Shown here one piece after another: positions 16,730 to 25,082 of a stretch of DNA of 64,000 nt. The stretch lies in the NCBI RefSeq assembly GCF_002980575.1, contig NZ_PVBS01000002.1, positions 186,001 to 250,000 of the forward strand, read 5' to 3'. The stretch comes from Sphingobacterium gobiense (GTDB lineage: Bacteria > Bacteroidota > Bacteroidia > Sphingobacteriales > Sphingobacteriaceae). Position numbers and translations under genes: made by a program. The first letter of the stretch is position 1, and each line of letters starts with the position of its first letter. Below the pieces are notes generated by a model, which did no database searches, was not told where the DNA came from, and was given only the letters and a program-made list of their open reading frames with translations.

Positions 16730-17608
16730 ATGAAAACTTCATTAAGTTTCTTGTTTATATGCCTGATGGTCTTTTCTTCTTGTAGTAAAGCGCCTTGGGA
16801 AAGTTATGTCGCACCGGTGGATCCTAATCCGCCGACGCCCGGAGCAACAAATCCAGATGATGATAACGAGGGAGAAGAGAAAGATCCGAACAACATTAAA
16901 ATTATTTCTATCGGCATAAACAATGCGAACGCCGACTACTCGGCGATCACCCAATTAATAAATAGTGAGCAAGCAGACTTAGTCGTGTTGCGAGAAGTTG
17001 ATAAAAATAATACGCGTACGGGCATCAATATCAATCAGGCCGAAGTTATCGCAACCGATGTGGGTATGCAGTATGTGTTTGCGCCGCAGCTTGACAATTA
17101 TAGGGAAGGACAGTTTGGGTTAGCGGTATTGTCAAAATTGCCAATCGAAGAATCCTCGGTTATGAAGATGCCAGTGGATCCCGCTGTAAACGGGGATGAA
17201 CGTCCGTTGGCATACCTGAAAGTTAATTTCAGCAGAGACATCGATATAGCCTTTATTGGCGTACACTTAGATGATGGAAGCAATGCGAATAGAAGAAATC
17301 ATAACCGCCCTTTACAGGGAGAAACGATCGTAAATTTCATTAAGGACATGGATATCCCCGTTTTCGTTGCCGGCAATTTCTTTTTTCAGAATGAAGGATC
17401 GGATATGCTGCCAACCGTCTTGACAGATGAGCTGTCATCAGTCTGTAGGCCTTGCGAACCAACGGTAACACAGTTTAATCAAGAGTTTACAGCCGATCAT
17501 ATTTTATATAAGAACGTCGGCGCTCAACAATTGGTCGATTTCCGACTGGCTCCTGTTATCAGTAGCCGGCGACCAGCAATAGTAGAATTTAAGATTATTA
17601 CAGACTAA
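16730..17608 (+). CDS. Degenerate endonuclease/exonuclease/phosphatase-fold lipoprotein
   Basis: 292 residues, lipoprotein with C18 (MVFSSCSKAPW) and a proline/acid linker to about residue 55. The remainder aligns by eye with the EEP fold: ADLVVLREVDKN (keeps the metal glutamate), FGLAVLSKLPI, FIGVHLDD (keeps the histidine). The GDxN motif has become AGNFFF, and the final SDHxPV motif has become SSRRPAI, so the catalytic Asp/Asn and the general-base histidine are missing. It is probably non-catalytic, perhaps a surface binding or accessory protein like SusE/F. It sits between SusD and an intact EEP lipoprotein, 29 bases before the latter. The frame is intact, so it is not a decaying pseudogene by this measure. 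Confidence 0.75.
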   Translation: MKTSLSFLFICLMVFSSCSKAPWESYVAPVDPNPPTPGATNPDDDNEGEEKDPNNIKIISIGINNANADYSAITQLINSEQADLVVLREVDKNNTRTGININQAEVIATDVGMQYVFAPQLDNYREGQFGLAVLSKLPIEESSVMKMPVDPAVNGDERPLAYLKVNFSRDIDIAFIGVHLDDGSNANRRNHNRPLQGETIVNFIKDMDIPVFVAGNFFFQNEGSDMLPTVLTDELSSVCRPCEPTVTQFNQEFTADHILYKNVGAQQLVDFRLAPVISSRRPAIVEFKIITD

Positions 17609-17637
17609 GTAACAAGTTGTCGTTAAAAATAGTGACT

Positions 17638-18489
17638 ATGCGTAAATATATGTATTGGTTCGTTCTGTTGCTCGGCATAAGTATTTCCTGTCAAAAGAAT
17701 GAAACGGTCGGTCTAGAGGAAGACAAAGGTTCTCCGAAAGGTGAACCGACGTTTGTTGTTGCCAGTTATAACATTCTGCACGACACAGAAGCTATATCGG
17801 AACATTATCAGTGGAGCAAGAGGAAAGAGCTGTTGATCAAACAGGTTATAGAAAATGAGATCGATATATTGTGTCTACAAGAGGATCAGACAAACCAAGT
17901 GGCAGATATTCAAAGGGCAACGGGATTGCAGGTTGCTGGTACAGCCAAAAGAATATTGTACGACGGAAAGCGGTTTTCCGTACGTAGCCAAGGACGGTTC
18001 TATCTGTCAGAAACACCAGAGAAGAGCTCGCACGGTTGGGACGCAGCAGTAATTAGGTTATGCAACTGGGCACTATTCAATGACCGGAATACAGGGCGTA
18101 ACTTCTTTGTATTCAACGCACATTTCGATCATATAGGTGTGAAGGCGCGGGAGAAATCTGCACTGCTCATGAAAGAAAGAATCGATTTTATGACCAACGG
18201 GCAACCCGTGATTTTGACAGGTGATATGAACGCCTTACCGGGCAGCATGCCGATCCTTACGCTGACGCGTTTTCTTAATGATAGCCGCGCTGTCAGTGAA
18301 ACCGCACCGGAAGGACCGATCGGTACGTATAACGGTATGAATAACGATCGAGCCTATGAAGGGCGTATTGATTATGTTTTTACAAGCAGTCACTTTCGGG
18401 TAAGAGAATACGCGGTACTACAGGATGAAACCGATGGGATTTTTCCTTCAGATCATTTTCCCGTTATCACAAACGTGGAGCTTAAATAA
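17638..18489 (+). CDS. Endonuclease/exonuclease/phosphatase-family lipoprotein
   Basis: 283 residues, lipoprotein with C18 (LLLGISISCQKN). All EEP motifs are present: ASYNIL (metal Asn), CLQED (metal Glu), FNAHFDH (catalytic His), TGDMNALPG (Asp/Asn), GRIDYVFTS and PSDHFPV. It is a surface phosphodiesterase or phosphatase of the DNase I / sphingomyelinase / inositol-phosphatase superfamily; the substrate cannot be read. The open frame extends to TTG 17617, but ATG 17638 gives a normal signal peptide and is chosen. Being last in the SusCD operon, it probably processes the ligand imported by the SusC/SusD pair. Confidence 0.85.
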   Translation: MRKYMYWFVLLLGISISCQKNETVGLEEDKGSPKGEPTFVVASYNILHDTEAISEHYQWSKRKELLIKQVIENEIDILCLQEDQTNQVADIQRATGLQVAGTAKRILYDGKRFSVRSQGRFYLSETPEKSSHGWDAAVIRLCNWALFNDRNTGRNFFVFNAHFDHIGVKAREKSALLMKERIDFMTNGQPVILTGDMNALPGSMPILTLTRFLNDSRAVSETAPEGPIGTYNGMNNDRAYEGRIDYVFTSSHFRVREYAVLQDETDGIFPSDHFPVITNVELK

Positions 18490-18523
18490 ATTAAAATTAA
18501 TTTTTAAGCGCATCATTTAACGA

Positions 18524-18557
18524 AAACCCTTGGTCTGTTTGTTCAGACTAAGGGTTT
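18524..18557. terminator. Strong bidirectional hairpin terminator
   Basis: AAACCCTTGGTCTG (18524-18537) pairs with CAGACTAAGGGTTT (18544-18557), a 14-bp stem with one G-U pair and a 6-base loop. It is flanked by A-rich sequence on the left and TAGAATTTTA on the right, between two convergent genes. It ends the SusCD operon and the opposing lipoprotein gene. Confidence 0.85.
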
Positions 18558-18576
18558 AGAATTTTAGCCCAACAGC

Positions 18577-19536
18577 TTAATCTACTTCTAACTTATCTAG
18601 CTCCATGAGAAAAGTATTTAGGTGTTGCGAGGTAGAGCGAACGACTGCTTGTAATTGATTAATCATCTGCGCTCGGGCATATAAATCATCTGCGCGATAT
18701 GTTCCTCCTTTCGTGAAGTTGACGGATTTTTCGGCAGCCTCCTTATCTTCTTCAAACTGATACATAATCCAGCGTTCCCTCAAGTTATGAAGCAACGAGG
18801 TCTCTCCAGAATTGCTAAAAGCTTCCTCAGTCAACAAGTACCAAAGAAAAGGGGCCATTTCCCCATTATTGGTATTAGACCATACGTTTTCCAATAAATT
18901 ACGATCATGTTTCAGTTGCGCTTTTTTGCCTTTTGGGTTGAGCATGATGAAACCCAAGGCGGTACCCGCAACGCCCGTTCCAATAGCAACCCCGTTATCC
19001 CAACCGCTATCACTTATTACCGCTCCGGCCAAGCCCGATATCGCACCTAATACGATGGAAGCAACGGTTAGACGCGTGTCGTTGTTAGCATTTATTTCGT
19101 TGATATAGCCGGCGATTTGTTCTACGCGTTCGCCTTCGCAGTCCAGCTCGGCAGTGGTTGCATCTATTTCCGAGTTGACGAGCAATGTTTTACTGTTAAT
19201 TTTTTGTTTTAGCGTCGACACTTTAAGTTGTGTTCTTAGCGCCGTATCCATTCTTAATGCCTCGATAGTTCGCACCTCATCATCGAGCCCGAGGGCATCC
19301 ATAATCAGAATACTGGAAACAGAATACCGGTTGCGCAGATCAGCATTTGTGGCAAGGACAGACTTCGCATCTTTGATTGCTTGTACATTAAAGTGATGAA
19401 AATTTCCAGGCGGGTTACAATAACTTTCTTTACTTAGGCTTGCCAATACGGTTCTTTTACTACTCGCGCAAGAAGCAAAGAGTAAAAATGCCCCAAAGAT
19501 TACAGTAAGCTTCCATAATGTGATTCTGTCCTTCAT
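18577..19536 (-). CDS. Lipoprotein with a glycine-rich segment, unknown function
   Basis: 319 residues from the ATG at 19536, with a lipoprotein signal (FGAFLLFASCASSKR). The open frame continues upstream to 19719, but that extension overlaps the divergent gene and lacks a signal, while a -7 box lies 22-29 bases before this ATG. Residues of note are a helical, charged N-half (IDATTAELDCEGERVEQIAG), a Gly/Ala-rich segment (SIVLGAISGLAGAVISDSG, then GVAIGTGVAGTALGFIML) that could insert in or line a membrane, and a helical C-half (LYARAQMINQLQAVVRSTSQ). I do not recognise a family. It is likely an envelope protein of this lineage. Confidence 0.65.
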   Translation of the reverse strand: MKDRITLWKLTVIFGAFLLFASCASSKRTVLASLSKESYCNPPGNFHHFNVQAIKDAKSVLATNADLRNRYSVSSILIMDALGLDDEVRTIEALRMDTALRTQLKVSTLKQKINSKTLLVNSEIDATTAELDCEGERVEQIAGYINEINANNDTRLTVASIVLGAISGLAGAVISDSGWDNGVAIGTGVAGTALGFIMLNPKGKKAQLKHDRNLLENVWSNTNNGEMAPFLWYLLTEEAFSNSGETSLLHNLRERWIMYQFEEDKEAAEKSVNFTKGGTYRADDLYARAQMINQLQAVVRSTSQHLNTFLMELDKLEVD

Positions 19537-19558
19537 GGTGGTGTCTTTAATAGCTATC

Positions 19559-19566
19559 CAAACATA
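19559..19566 (-). promoter_or_regulatory. -7 box TATGTTTG for the lipoprotein gene
   Basis: Perfect TANNTTTG on the minus strand, placing transcription near 19552 and a leader of about 15 bases before the ATG at 19536. This supports the shorter gene start. It stands about 65 bases from the divergent -7 box at 19632. Confidence 0.45.
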
Positions 19567-19631
19567 GATAAATATTTTTTTATGGCGTAACCTAAAATGC
19601 AAGAACGAAAAGAAAAACGGTCCAGACTTTG

Positions 19632-19639
19632 TACTTTTG
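19632..19639 (+). promoter_or_regulatory. -7 box TACTTTTG for the threonine aldolase-like gene
   Basis: Perfect TANNTTTG on the plus strand. Transcription near 19646 excludes the upstream ATG at 19597 and points to ATG 19654 or 19666 as the true start. Confidence 0.45.
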
Positions 19640-19665
19640 TGTTGATAAAATCCATGCACCACAGA

Positions 19666-20688
19666 ATGTACAGTTTCAAAAATGATTATGCCGAAGGGGC
19701 ACATCCTAATATTCTGCAAAAATTGCTAGAAACCAATCTTGTACAGCAAGACGGGTATGGCGAAGACAATTATTCCAGAGAAGCCAAGCAACTATTGAAA
19801 CAAAAAATGGATAATCCTCAAGCGGCTATCTACTTTGTTTCGGGCGGTACGCAGACGAACCTAATTGTTATATCTGCGCTTTTAAGGCCACATGAAGCCG
19901 TTATCAGTGCGAAAACCGGACATATCTATGCCAATGAAACGGGAGCCGTTGAAGCGGTGGGACATCGAGTGATTACAGTAGGGGCAGAAAACGGTAAACT
20001 AACACCAACGGATATTCAACAGGTTCTACAGGAATATTCGTTAAGACCACACGTTGTAAAGCCCAGAATGGTCTATATATCCAATTCAACGGAAATTGGA
20101 ACAATCTATAAAAAATCCGAACTCGAACAGCTATCGGCTTATTGTCGATCAAAAGACTTATATCTGTTTATGGACGGCGCTCGGTTAGGACACGCGCTGA
20201 CCGCCAAGTCCAATGATTTGAGCCTATCCGATATAACCCGTTATACTGACGTCTTTTATATCGGTGGTACGAAGAATGGTGCATTATTAGGCGAGGCCGT
20301 AGTTTTCAATAATACACTTTTGGCGACGGATTTTGATTATATGTTGAAACAAAAAGGGGCATTACTAGCAAAAGGACGATTATTGGGTATTCAGTTTTTG
20401 ACGTTGTTCGAAGGTGACTTGTATTTCGCTTTAGCCAAACATGCTAATGAAATGGCGATAAAAATAGCGGATGCGATGGAAGCACAAGGTTATTCTTTTC
20501 TTACAGCACCTACGACTAATCAAATTTTCCCTATTCTTCCTAAGCGTGTTATGGAAAAGCTCGCGCAAAAATATGCCTTCTATATTTGGAAACCCATTGA
20601 TGAGGACAGGTTTGCCGTGCGATTAATTACGTCTTGGGCCACAGATGAGAATAAAGTAAACGAGTTTATTAACAGCCTGAAGGAATAA
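19666..20688 (+). CDS. Threonine aldolase-like PLP enzyme (beta-eliminating lyase family)
   Basis: 340 residues of fold-type I PLP enzyme. Visible are NDYAEGAHPNILQKLLETN at the N-terminus, YFVSGGTQTNLIVISALL (PLP-phosphate region), KTGHIYANETGAVEAVGH, YLFMDGARLGHAL (Asp contacting the PLP ring nitrogen) and the Schiff-base lysine in FYIGGTKNGALLGE. This fits low-specificity threonine aldolase-like enzymes that cleave beta-hydroxy amino acids to glycine and an aldehyde. The frame is open from ATG 19597, but a -7 box at 19632 and the family start (MYSFKNDY) favour 19666; ATG 19654 is possible. The gene is monocistronic and convergent with the GNAT gene. Confidence 0.82.
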   Translation: MYSFKNDYAEGAHPNILQKLLETNLVQQDGYGEDNYSREAKQLLKQKMDNPQAAIYFVSGGTQTNLIVISALLRPHEAVISAKTGHIYANETGAVEAVGHRVITVGAENGKLTPTDIQQVLQEYSLRPHVVKPRMVYISNSTEIGTIYKKSELEQLSAYCRSKDLYLFMDGARLGHALTAKSNDLSLSDITRYTDVFYIGGTKNGALLGEAVVFNNTLLATDFDYMLKQKGALLAKGRLLGIQFLTLFEGDLYFALAKHANEMAIKIADAMEAQGYSFLTAPTTNQIFPILPKRVMEKLAQKYAFYIWKPIDEDRFAVRLITSWATDENKVNEFINSLKE

Positions 20689-20707
20689 TAAATGAATCAA
20701 TAATAAT

Positions 20708-21217
20708 TTAATGTGCGATAACTTTTTCAAAAGCTTTCCTAGATGCCCCTCGAAAAGTTACCTCTCCGCAATAAGTATAGCCCATTTTCTTGAAGATGTT
20801 GAGCATCCCGGCGTTGTCAAAATTTGTATCGGCTTTTACGCTGTGGATACGGTGTTGTCTGGCGAAACCTTCAATATACAGTAACATTTTTTGAGCCAAA
20901 CCCTTGCCTAAATAGGTTTCGGAAATAGCGACCCGATGGTAAACCACAAAATCTCCCTCTGTAAGCCATTTTCCTTTTATATTGGCGTATTCCGGTTCGT
21001 CATTGATCAATATGGCACAATAACCCACGATAGTATCGCCGTCCGCCAATACATATCCATTTCCTTTTTCGATATCCGTTCTGATAACAGCAGGGTTTGG
21101 ATAGCCATCCTGCCATTGATTGCTACCTTCTTCTTTTCGCCGTTGGATACCTTGAGCTAAAATTTCCCAAATTTGAGCAGCATCTTCCAGCTTTGCTTGT
21201 CTAAACGAATATTTCAT
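20708..21217 (-). CDS. GNAT-family N-acetyltransferase
   Basis: 169 residues. The GNAT core is complete: MKYSFRQAKLEDAAQIWEIL (beta1-alpha1), GYVLADGDTIVGYCAIL, then the acetyl-CoA pyrophosphate loop VAISETYLGKGLAQKMLLYI and SVKADTNFDNAGMLNIFKKM. It transfers an acetyl group from acetyl-CoA to an unknown small molecule or protein amine. The gene stands alone and converges on the threonine aldolase-like gene 20 bases away. No -7 box was found for it. Confidence 0.85.
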   Translation of the reverse strand: MKYSFRQAKLEDAAQIWEILAQGIQRRKEEGSNQWQDGYPNPAVIRTDIEKGNGYVLADGDTIVGYCAILINDEPEYANIKGKWLTEGDFVVYHRVAISETYLGKGLAQKMLLYIEGFARQHRIHSVKADTNFDNAGMLNIFKKMGYTYCGEVTFRGASRKAFEKVIAH

Positions 21218-21325
21218 GTGATATCGAGTTACTGATGTTAAAGGTGAGCCGCGACATCTCCTTTATAAGGGTTTGAATTTACAACTTTATTACAAATAAA
21301 CAACAACGAGCGCTTTAAGATTCGC

Positions 21326-21333
21326 TAAATTTG
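21326..21333 (+). promoter_or_regulatory. -7 box TAAATTTG for the aldo/keto reductase gene
   Basis: Perfect TANNTTTG, with transcription expected near 21340 and a leader of about 55 bases. No -33 TTG at normal spacing. Confidence 0.4.
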
Positions 21334-21395
21334 ATCGATGTGAGCCATTTGTAAGAAGGGACGTAAGATTTTTAGGAATTAGAATAAAGAGCAAC

Positions 21396-22340
21396 ATGAA
21401 CAAAGTCACGATTAAAAACACGGATTTAGAAATAGCACCTATCAACTTTGGGGGCAATGTCTTGGGTTGGACATTAGATGAAAAAGCATCTTTTGAAATA
21501 TTGGATAAATTTACCGATGCAGGTTTTAACTTCATTGATACGGCAGATACCTACTCTTGGTGGGTAAATGGAACCGGAGGCCAATCCGAAGAAATTATCG
21601 GTAAATGGCTTAAAAGTCGCGGCAACAAAAATCATGTCGTTATCGCTACAAAAGTCGGCTCTGAAACGAAGGAACATGGATTTGATATCAGTAAAAAATA
21701 TATTTTAAAATCTGCCGATGAGTCTTTACAACGGTTGGGCGTAGATTATATCGATTTATATTATACACATTTTGATGATAACGTTACACCGGTAGAGGAA
21801 ACCTTATCTGCTTATGACGAACTGATTAAGGCAGGCAAAATCCGTTACATCGCGGCTTCTAATCTTTCTCCTGCTCGATTAACGCAAAGTTTCGAAGTGG
21901 CCGAGAAAAGCGGTTTACCGAAATATGTAGCGCTGCAGCCACATTATAATCTGGTAGAACGTCATACCTTTGAGACTGATTATGCAGCTTTGGTTGAACA
22001 GTATAATTTAAGTGTTTTTCCATATTGGTCGTTGGCAGCGGGATTTTTAACCGGAAAGTACAGGTCAGAAGAGGACTTTGATAAAACCGTCAGAGGCGGT
22101 AGCGTTAAGAAATATTTCGATGATAGGGGAAAATCTATCTTGAAATCGTTGGATACCGTTGCCCGGAAACATGATGCAAAGCAGGCCACTGTCGCGTTAG
22201 CCTGGTTACTGGCAAATCCGCTGGTTACTGCACCTATCGTAAGTGCCACTAGTGAGAGTCAACTTCAAACCTTATTTGCTGCGCCAAAGCTGAAATTGGA
22301 TGCCGAAGACCTTGCTATATTGAACGCGGCTAGTAAATAG
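21396..22340 (+). CDS. Aldo/keto reductase
   Basis: 314 residues, full AKR TIM barrel. The catalytic tetrad is visible: Asp and Tyr in FIDTADTYSWW, Lys in VVIATKVGS, His in DLYYTHFDD. The C-terminal NADPH-site segments are also present (PYWSLAAGFLTGKYR; PIVSATSESQLQTL). It is an NADPH-dependent reductase of an unknown carbonyl compound, of the YajO/general-stress type. It ends 2 bases before the stop of the convergent unknown gene, leaving no room for a terminator. Confidence 0.9.
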   Translation: MNKVTIKNTDLEIAPINFGGNVLGWTLDEKASFEILDKFTDAGFNFIDTADTYSWWVNGTGGQSEEIIGKWLKSRGNKNHVVIATKVGSETKEHGFDISKKYILKSADESLQRLGVDYIDLYYTHFDDNVTPVEETLSAYDELIKAGKIRYIAASNLSPARLTQSFEVAEKSGLPKYVALQPHYNLVERHTFETDYAALVEQYNLSVFPYWSLAAGFLTGKYRSEEDFDKTVRGGSVKKYFDDRGKSILKSLDTVARKHDAKQATVALAWLLANPLVTAPIVSATSESQLQTLFAAPKLKLDAEDLAILNAASK

Positions 22341-22342
22341 CG

Positions 22343-23077
22343 TTAACTTTCTTGTTTGTCGGTGATATATATTTCCGTTAAACCATCATCGGATTTAAAA
22401 CGTACATTATAGCCTGTCTGCTCCGTGAGCTTCACGGGCGGCAGGCTTTTTGATTCGAAACTTGTGCTGTTCATCTCCTCTTTTGGCCTGTGGGCGCTGT
22501 TCATCTCGGTTGATTTCGCGATGTGATAAACATCGCCTTCTACTTTTAGGACTTTAAACCAACCAAAACGACCCTCCATGCCCAGCGGATTTCCTTTCTC
22601 TTTATATATTTCATACCGACCAAAGTAGACGTCGCCCATTACAGGGGCCTGCTCCATCGCAACGTGCTTTTCAGATTTAGCCAGAGGCGGCTTTACGGAA
22701 TCATAAATTAAGTAGCCGAATACACCTATGAAGAGAAGAATAAATAGCCACCCGACAACGGTCATTTTAAACACGAAAGGAGGCTTGGGTGTGTCTAGTG
22801 CCTTCTGTTGATAATATTCCTTCATCTCCGGTGTCCAAAACCGTTTTGAAATCCGTTTGTTCTCCACGGAGTCCCAATATTCACCAAAGGTTTTCTTCGT
22901 ATATATGGTATAGAAAATCGTCCGTGCTTTATTTCGGTAAACACCTAGTACCATCGGGTTTCCTGGGGTTTTAGGGTTTTGTAGGTTGTCCGTATGATGT
23001 GTCGATTGTTCTATTTTTTGAATGTGAAAAAACATGGCCTTTAATGTTTGTTTACGTACTACAACGAAGTTCGCCAT
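22343..23077 (-). CDS. Unknown protein with one membrane helix
   Basis: 244 residues. A cytoplasmic N-domain of about 100 residues (LGVYRNKARTIFYTIYTKKT, ISKRFWTPEMKEYYQQKA) is followed by one membrane helix at about 103-125 (MTVVGWLFILLFIGVFGYLI) and a C-terminal domain of about 115 residues (DVYFGRYEIYKEKGNPLG, FGWFKVLKVEGDVYHIAKS). There is no signal peptide, and I recognise no family. It is divergent from the TPR regulator, across an intergenic region with two 12-bp direct repeats. Confidence 0.6.
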   Translation of the reverse strand: MANFVVVRKQTLKAMFFHIQKIEQSTHHTDNLQNPKTPGNPMVLGVYRNKARTIFYTIYTKKTFGEYWDSVENKRISKRFWTPEMKEYYQQKALDTPKPPFVFKMTVVGWLFILLFIGVFGYLIYDSVKPPLAKSEKHVAMEQAPVMGDVYFGRYEIYKEKGNPLGMEGRFGWFKVLKVEGDVYHIAKSTEMNSAHRPKEEMNSTSFESKSLPPVKLTEQTGYNVRFKSDDGLTEIYITDKQES

Positions 23078-23108
23078 AAAAATTTGAAGTATAATAATTA
23101 AACGTATA

Positions 23109-23152
23109 ACAAAGTATCTATCGGTGTTACGGGTGTATATACAAAGTATCTA
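23109..23152. repeat. Two 12-bp direct repeats 32 bp apart in a divergent promoter region
   Basis: ACAAAGTATCTA occurs at 23109-23120 and again at 23141-23152, exactly 32 bp apart (about three helical turns), between the divergent genes at 23077 and 23271. This is a candidate operator for a protein bound on one face of the helix. The regulator is not known. Confidence 0.5.
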
Positions 23153-23270
23153 CAATTTTTTTATTTTGTTGATTTATAGTTTGTAAGAGATTCTGTAATC
23201 TTAAAATTATGATGCGCTATTTTATGCTAACATTTTATTTTGGCTATCTTGTTCTTCTGTAAAAACTTTT

Positions 23271-25079
23271 ATGATGTTGACCAAAATACTTTTGTTTATT
23301 ACTCTTTTCTTGATCTGTTCATTAGGACATGCACAATATATTCTGCCAGCTACGCAGCAAACGCTTAATACATTGGATGAGCTCCAATTGCGCAATAAAT
23401 CCCCAGAAGCGTTTGACGTTTTAGAAAAAGCGATAAAGAATACAGGCTCTCCCACAGACTTGGCGTATTTGTACGCGCATCAAAGTGGTATGTATATTGC
23501 CGCGGATAGCCTGCTGAAAGGGAAAAGATTATTAGATCTTAGCATGGAAAATGCGGGAAAATCGAAGAGTCCACATGCTAAAGCCATTGCCTACCGTGCT
23601 AAAGCCTACCTAAGCAATATACTCAATCTTCCGGATGCTGTCGTAGAAGATGCTTTGACGGGGTTGAAATATGTCGAAGAGCGTAATGATGACTTGTTGA
23701 CAAAATATCACCTTCATTATCTCCTGTACAGCGCTTATAGTAAATGGGATGATGAAGAAAAGATGGAAAAATATATCCGTATTTGCCAACAGTATGCAAT
23801 ATTGGCAAACAATATCAATCTGCAAGCGAACGTAAATAATGGTATGTCCAGTATGTTTCTTGCTCGATATAAAGCATCCGGTCAACAAAATTTATTAGAT
23901 AGTAGTTATCACTATTTGGATAAGGCGTTAATATTATACCAGCGGTCGCCTGATAGAGTCAGTGGCAATACGTCAGTTATCACCTGCATCAATCTAGCAA
24001 ACTACTATCTGGAGTTTTCCGGAGAGGATTTGATGACCCGCCGTCAAAAGGCCTTTTTACATCTCGATCTGGCAGAGAAGAAGCTCCGGCATGCGGAAGC
24101 AAGTTCAGAAAAATGGATTAATGTATATGGCATTAAAAGTGGTTTTGCGAAAAAGGAGGGAGATTTTATGCTTGCGGAACACTATCTTCTGCAGGGATTG
24201 AGTCAGTTGATGAATTCCAGCAAAAATCATTTTAAACTGGAGTATGTGGTCAACAAGGACCTAAAAGAGATCGCATTAAAGAACAATGACGTAAAAAAAG
24301 CATTGACGTATCAGCAAAGAGCGGAGGATTTGCTAAAAAAATCTTTTGATGAACAGCAACTCTTCAATGCCCAAAAACTGGAAGTTCAATATGAAACGGA
24401 GAAAAAGGATCAGCAATTGAAATTGTTGCGGGAGCGGGAGCTATTCCGTAAAAAACAAAACTACATGTACGGCGGGATTGCGGTAGCGCTGTTATTCGGG
24501 TTTGTGTTCATGTTTGTTTCCTATCATTTTAGACTAAAATATGCACTTGAAAGAGAAACGAAGCTGGCCAAGGAAAAAGAAGATGCTGAACATCAAGCAG
24601 CACTGGAATTGAAAATTGAGAAAGAGGAGCAAGCTAGATTAAAAGCTGAACAGGAGCTATTAGACTTAAAACGGCAACAGTTGGAAAAAGAAGCACTGGC
24701 AAATTCACTAATTATCGACCATAAAAACGATATGTTAAAGCAGATACAAGGCAAAATACGGAACGGTGATACTTCCGATATCCGAAAACTGCTGAAAGAA
24801 GAAATGTTGCTCCGTGCGGATTTTAATGATGTTAAGATGCAGATACAGGAGCTCCACCCGACCTTTTTCCAGCAACTGATGGAGAAAGCGGCTCATAAAC
24901 TTACCCCGCTCGATTTGAAATATTGTGCGTACATCTATCTCCAGATGACGACCAAGCAGATCGCGCAGGCATTACACGTGGAACCACAGAGTGTCCGGAT
25001 GTTCAAATACAGGCTGAAACAGAAATTTGGCCTCGGTAAGGACGTCGACTTGGAGAAATTCTTGTTATCCCTGTCTTGA
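23271..25079 (+). CDS. Membrane-bound TPR / coiled-coil / HTH regulator
   Basis: 602 residues. A signal peptide (ITLFLICSLGHAQ) leads a periplasmic TPR-like helical array (about 25-380), a membrane helix at about 397-419 (GGIAVALLFGFVFMFVSYHF), a charged coiled coil (about 425-490; ETKLAKEKEDAEHQAALELK) and a C-terminal LuxR-like helix-turn-helix (about 543-600; LTPLDLKYCAYIYLQMTTKQ, IAQALHVEPQSVRMFKYRLK). This is a Bacteroidota single-protein transmembrane transcription factor. Target and signal are unknown. Its stop lies 3 bases from the convergent unknown gene. Confidence 0.8.
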   Translation: MMLTKILLFITLFLICSLGHAQYILPATQQTLNTLDELQLRNKSPEAFDVLEKAIKNTGSPTDLAYLYAHQSGMYIAADSLLKGKRLLDLSMENAGKSKSPHAKAIAYRAKAYLSNILNLPDAVVEDALTGLKYVEERNDDLLTKYHLHYLLYSAYSKWDDEEKMEKYIRICQQYAILANNINLQANVNNGMSSMFLARYKASGQQNLLDSSYHYLDKALILYQRSPDRVSGNTSVITCINLANYYLEFSGEDLMTRRQKAFLHLDLAEKKLRHAEASSEKWINVYGIKSGFAKKEGDFMLAEHYLLQGLSQLMNSSKNHFKLEYVVNKDLKEIALKNNDVKKALTYQQRAEDLLKKSFDEQQLFNAQKLEVQYETEKKDQQLKLLRERELFRKKQNYMYGGIAVALLFGFVFMFVSYHFRLKYALERETKLAKEKEDAEHQAALELKIEKEEQARLKAEQELLDLKRQQLEKEALANSLIIDHKNDMLKQIQGKIRNGDTSDIRKLLKEEMLLRADFNDVKMQIQELHPTFFQQLMEKAAHKLTPLDLKYCAYIYLQMTTKQIAQALHVEPQSVRMFKYRLKQKFGLGKDVDLEKFLLSLS

Positions 25080-25082
25080 AGC

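Noticed and set aside
16730-17608. Frameshifted pseudogene of the second EEP gene
   Set aside because: The frame is intact, has its own lipoprotein signal and linker, and the catalytic residues are replaced rather than deleted.
17617-17637. TTG start for the second EEP lipoprotein
   Set aside because: The extra residues would precede a normal lipoprotein signal peptide beginning at ATG 17638.
19537-19719. N-terminal extension of the lipoprotein gene
   Set aside because: It overlaps the divergent gene, includes the gene's own -7 box at 19559-19566, and lacks a signal sequence at its start.
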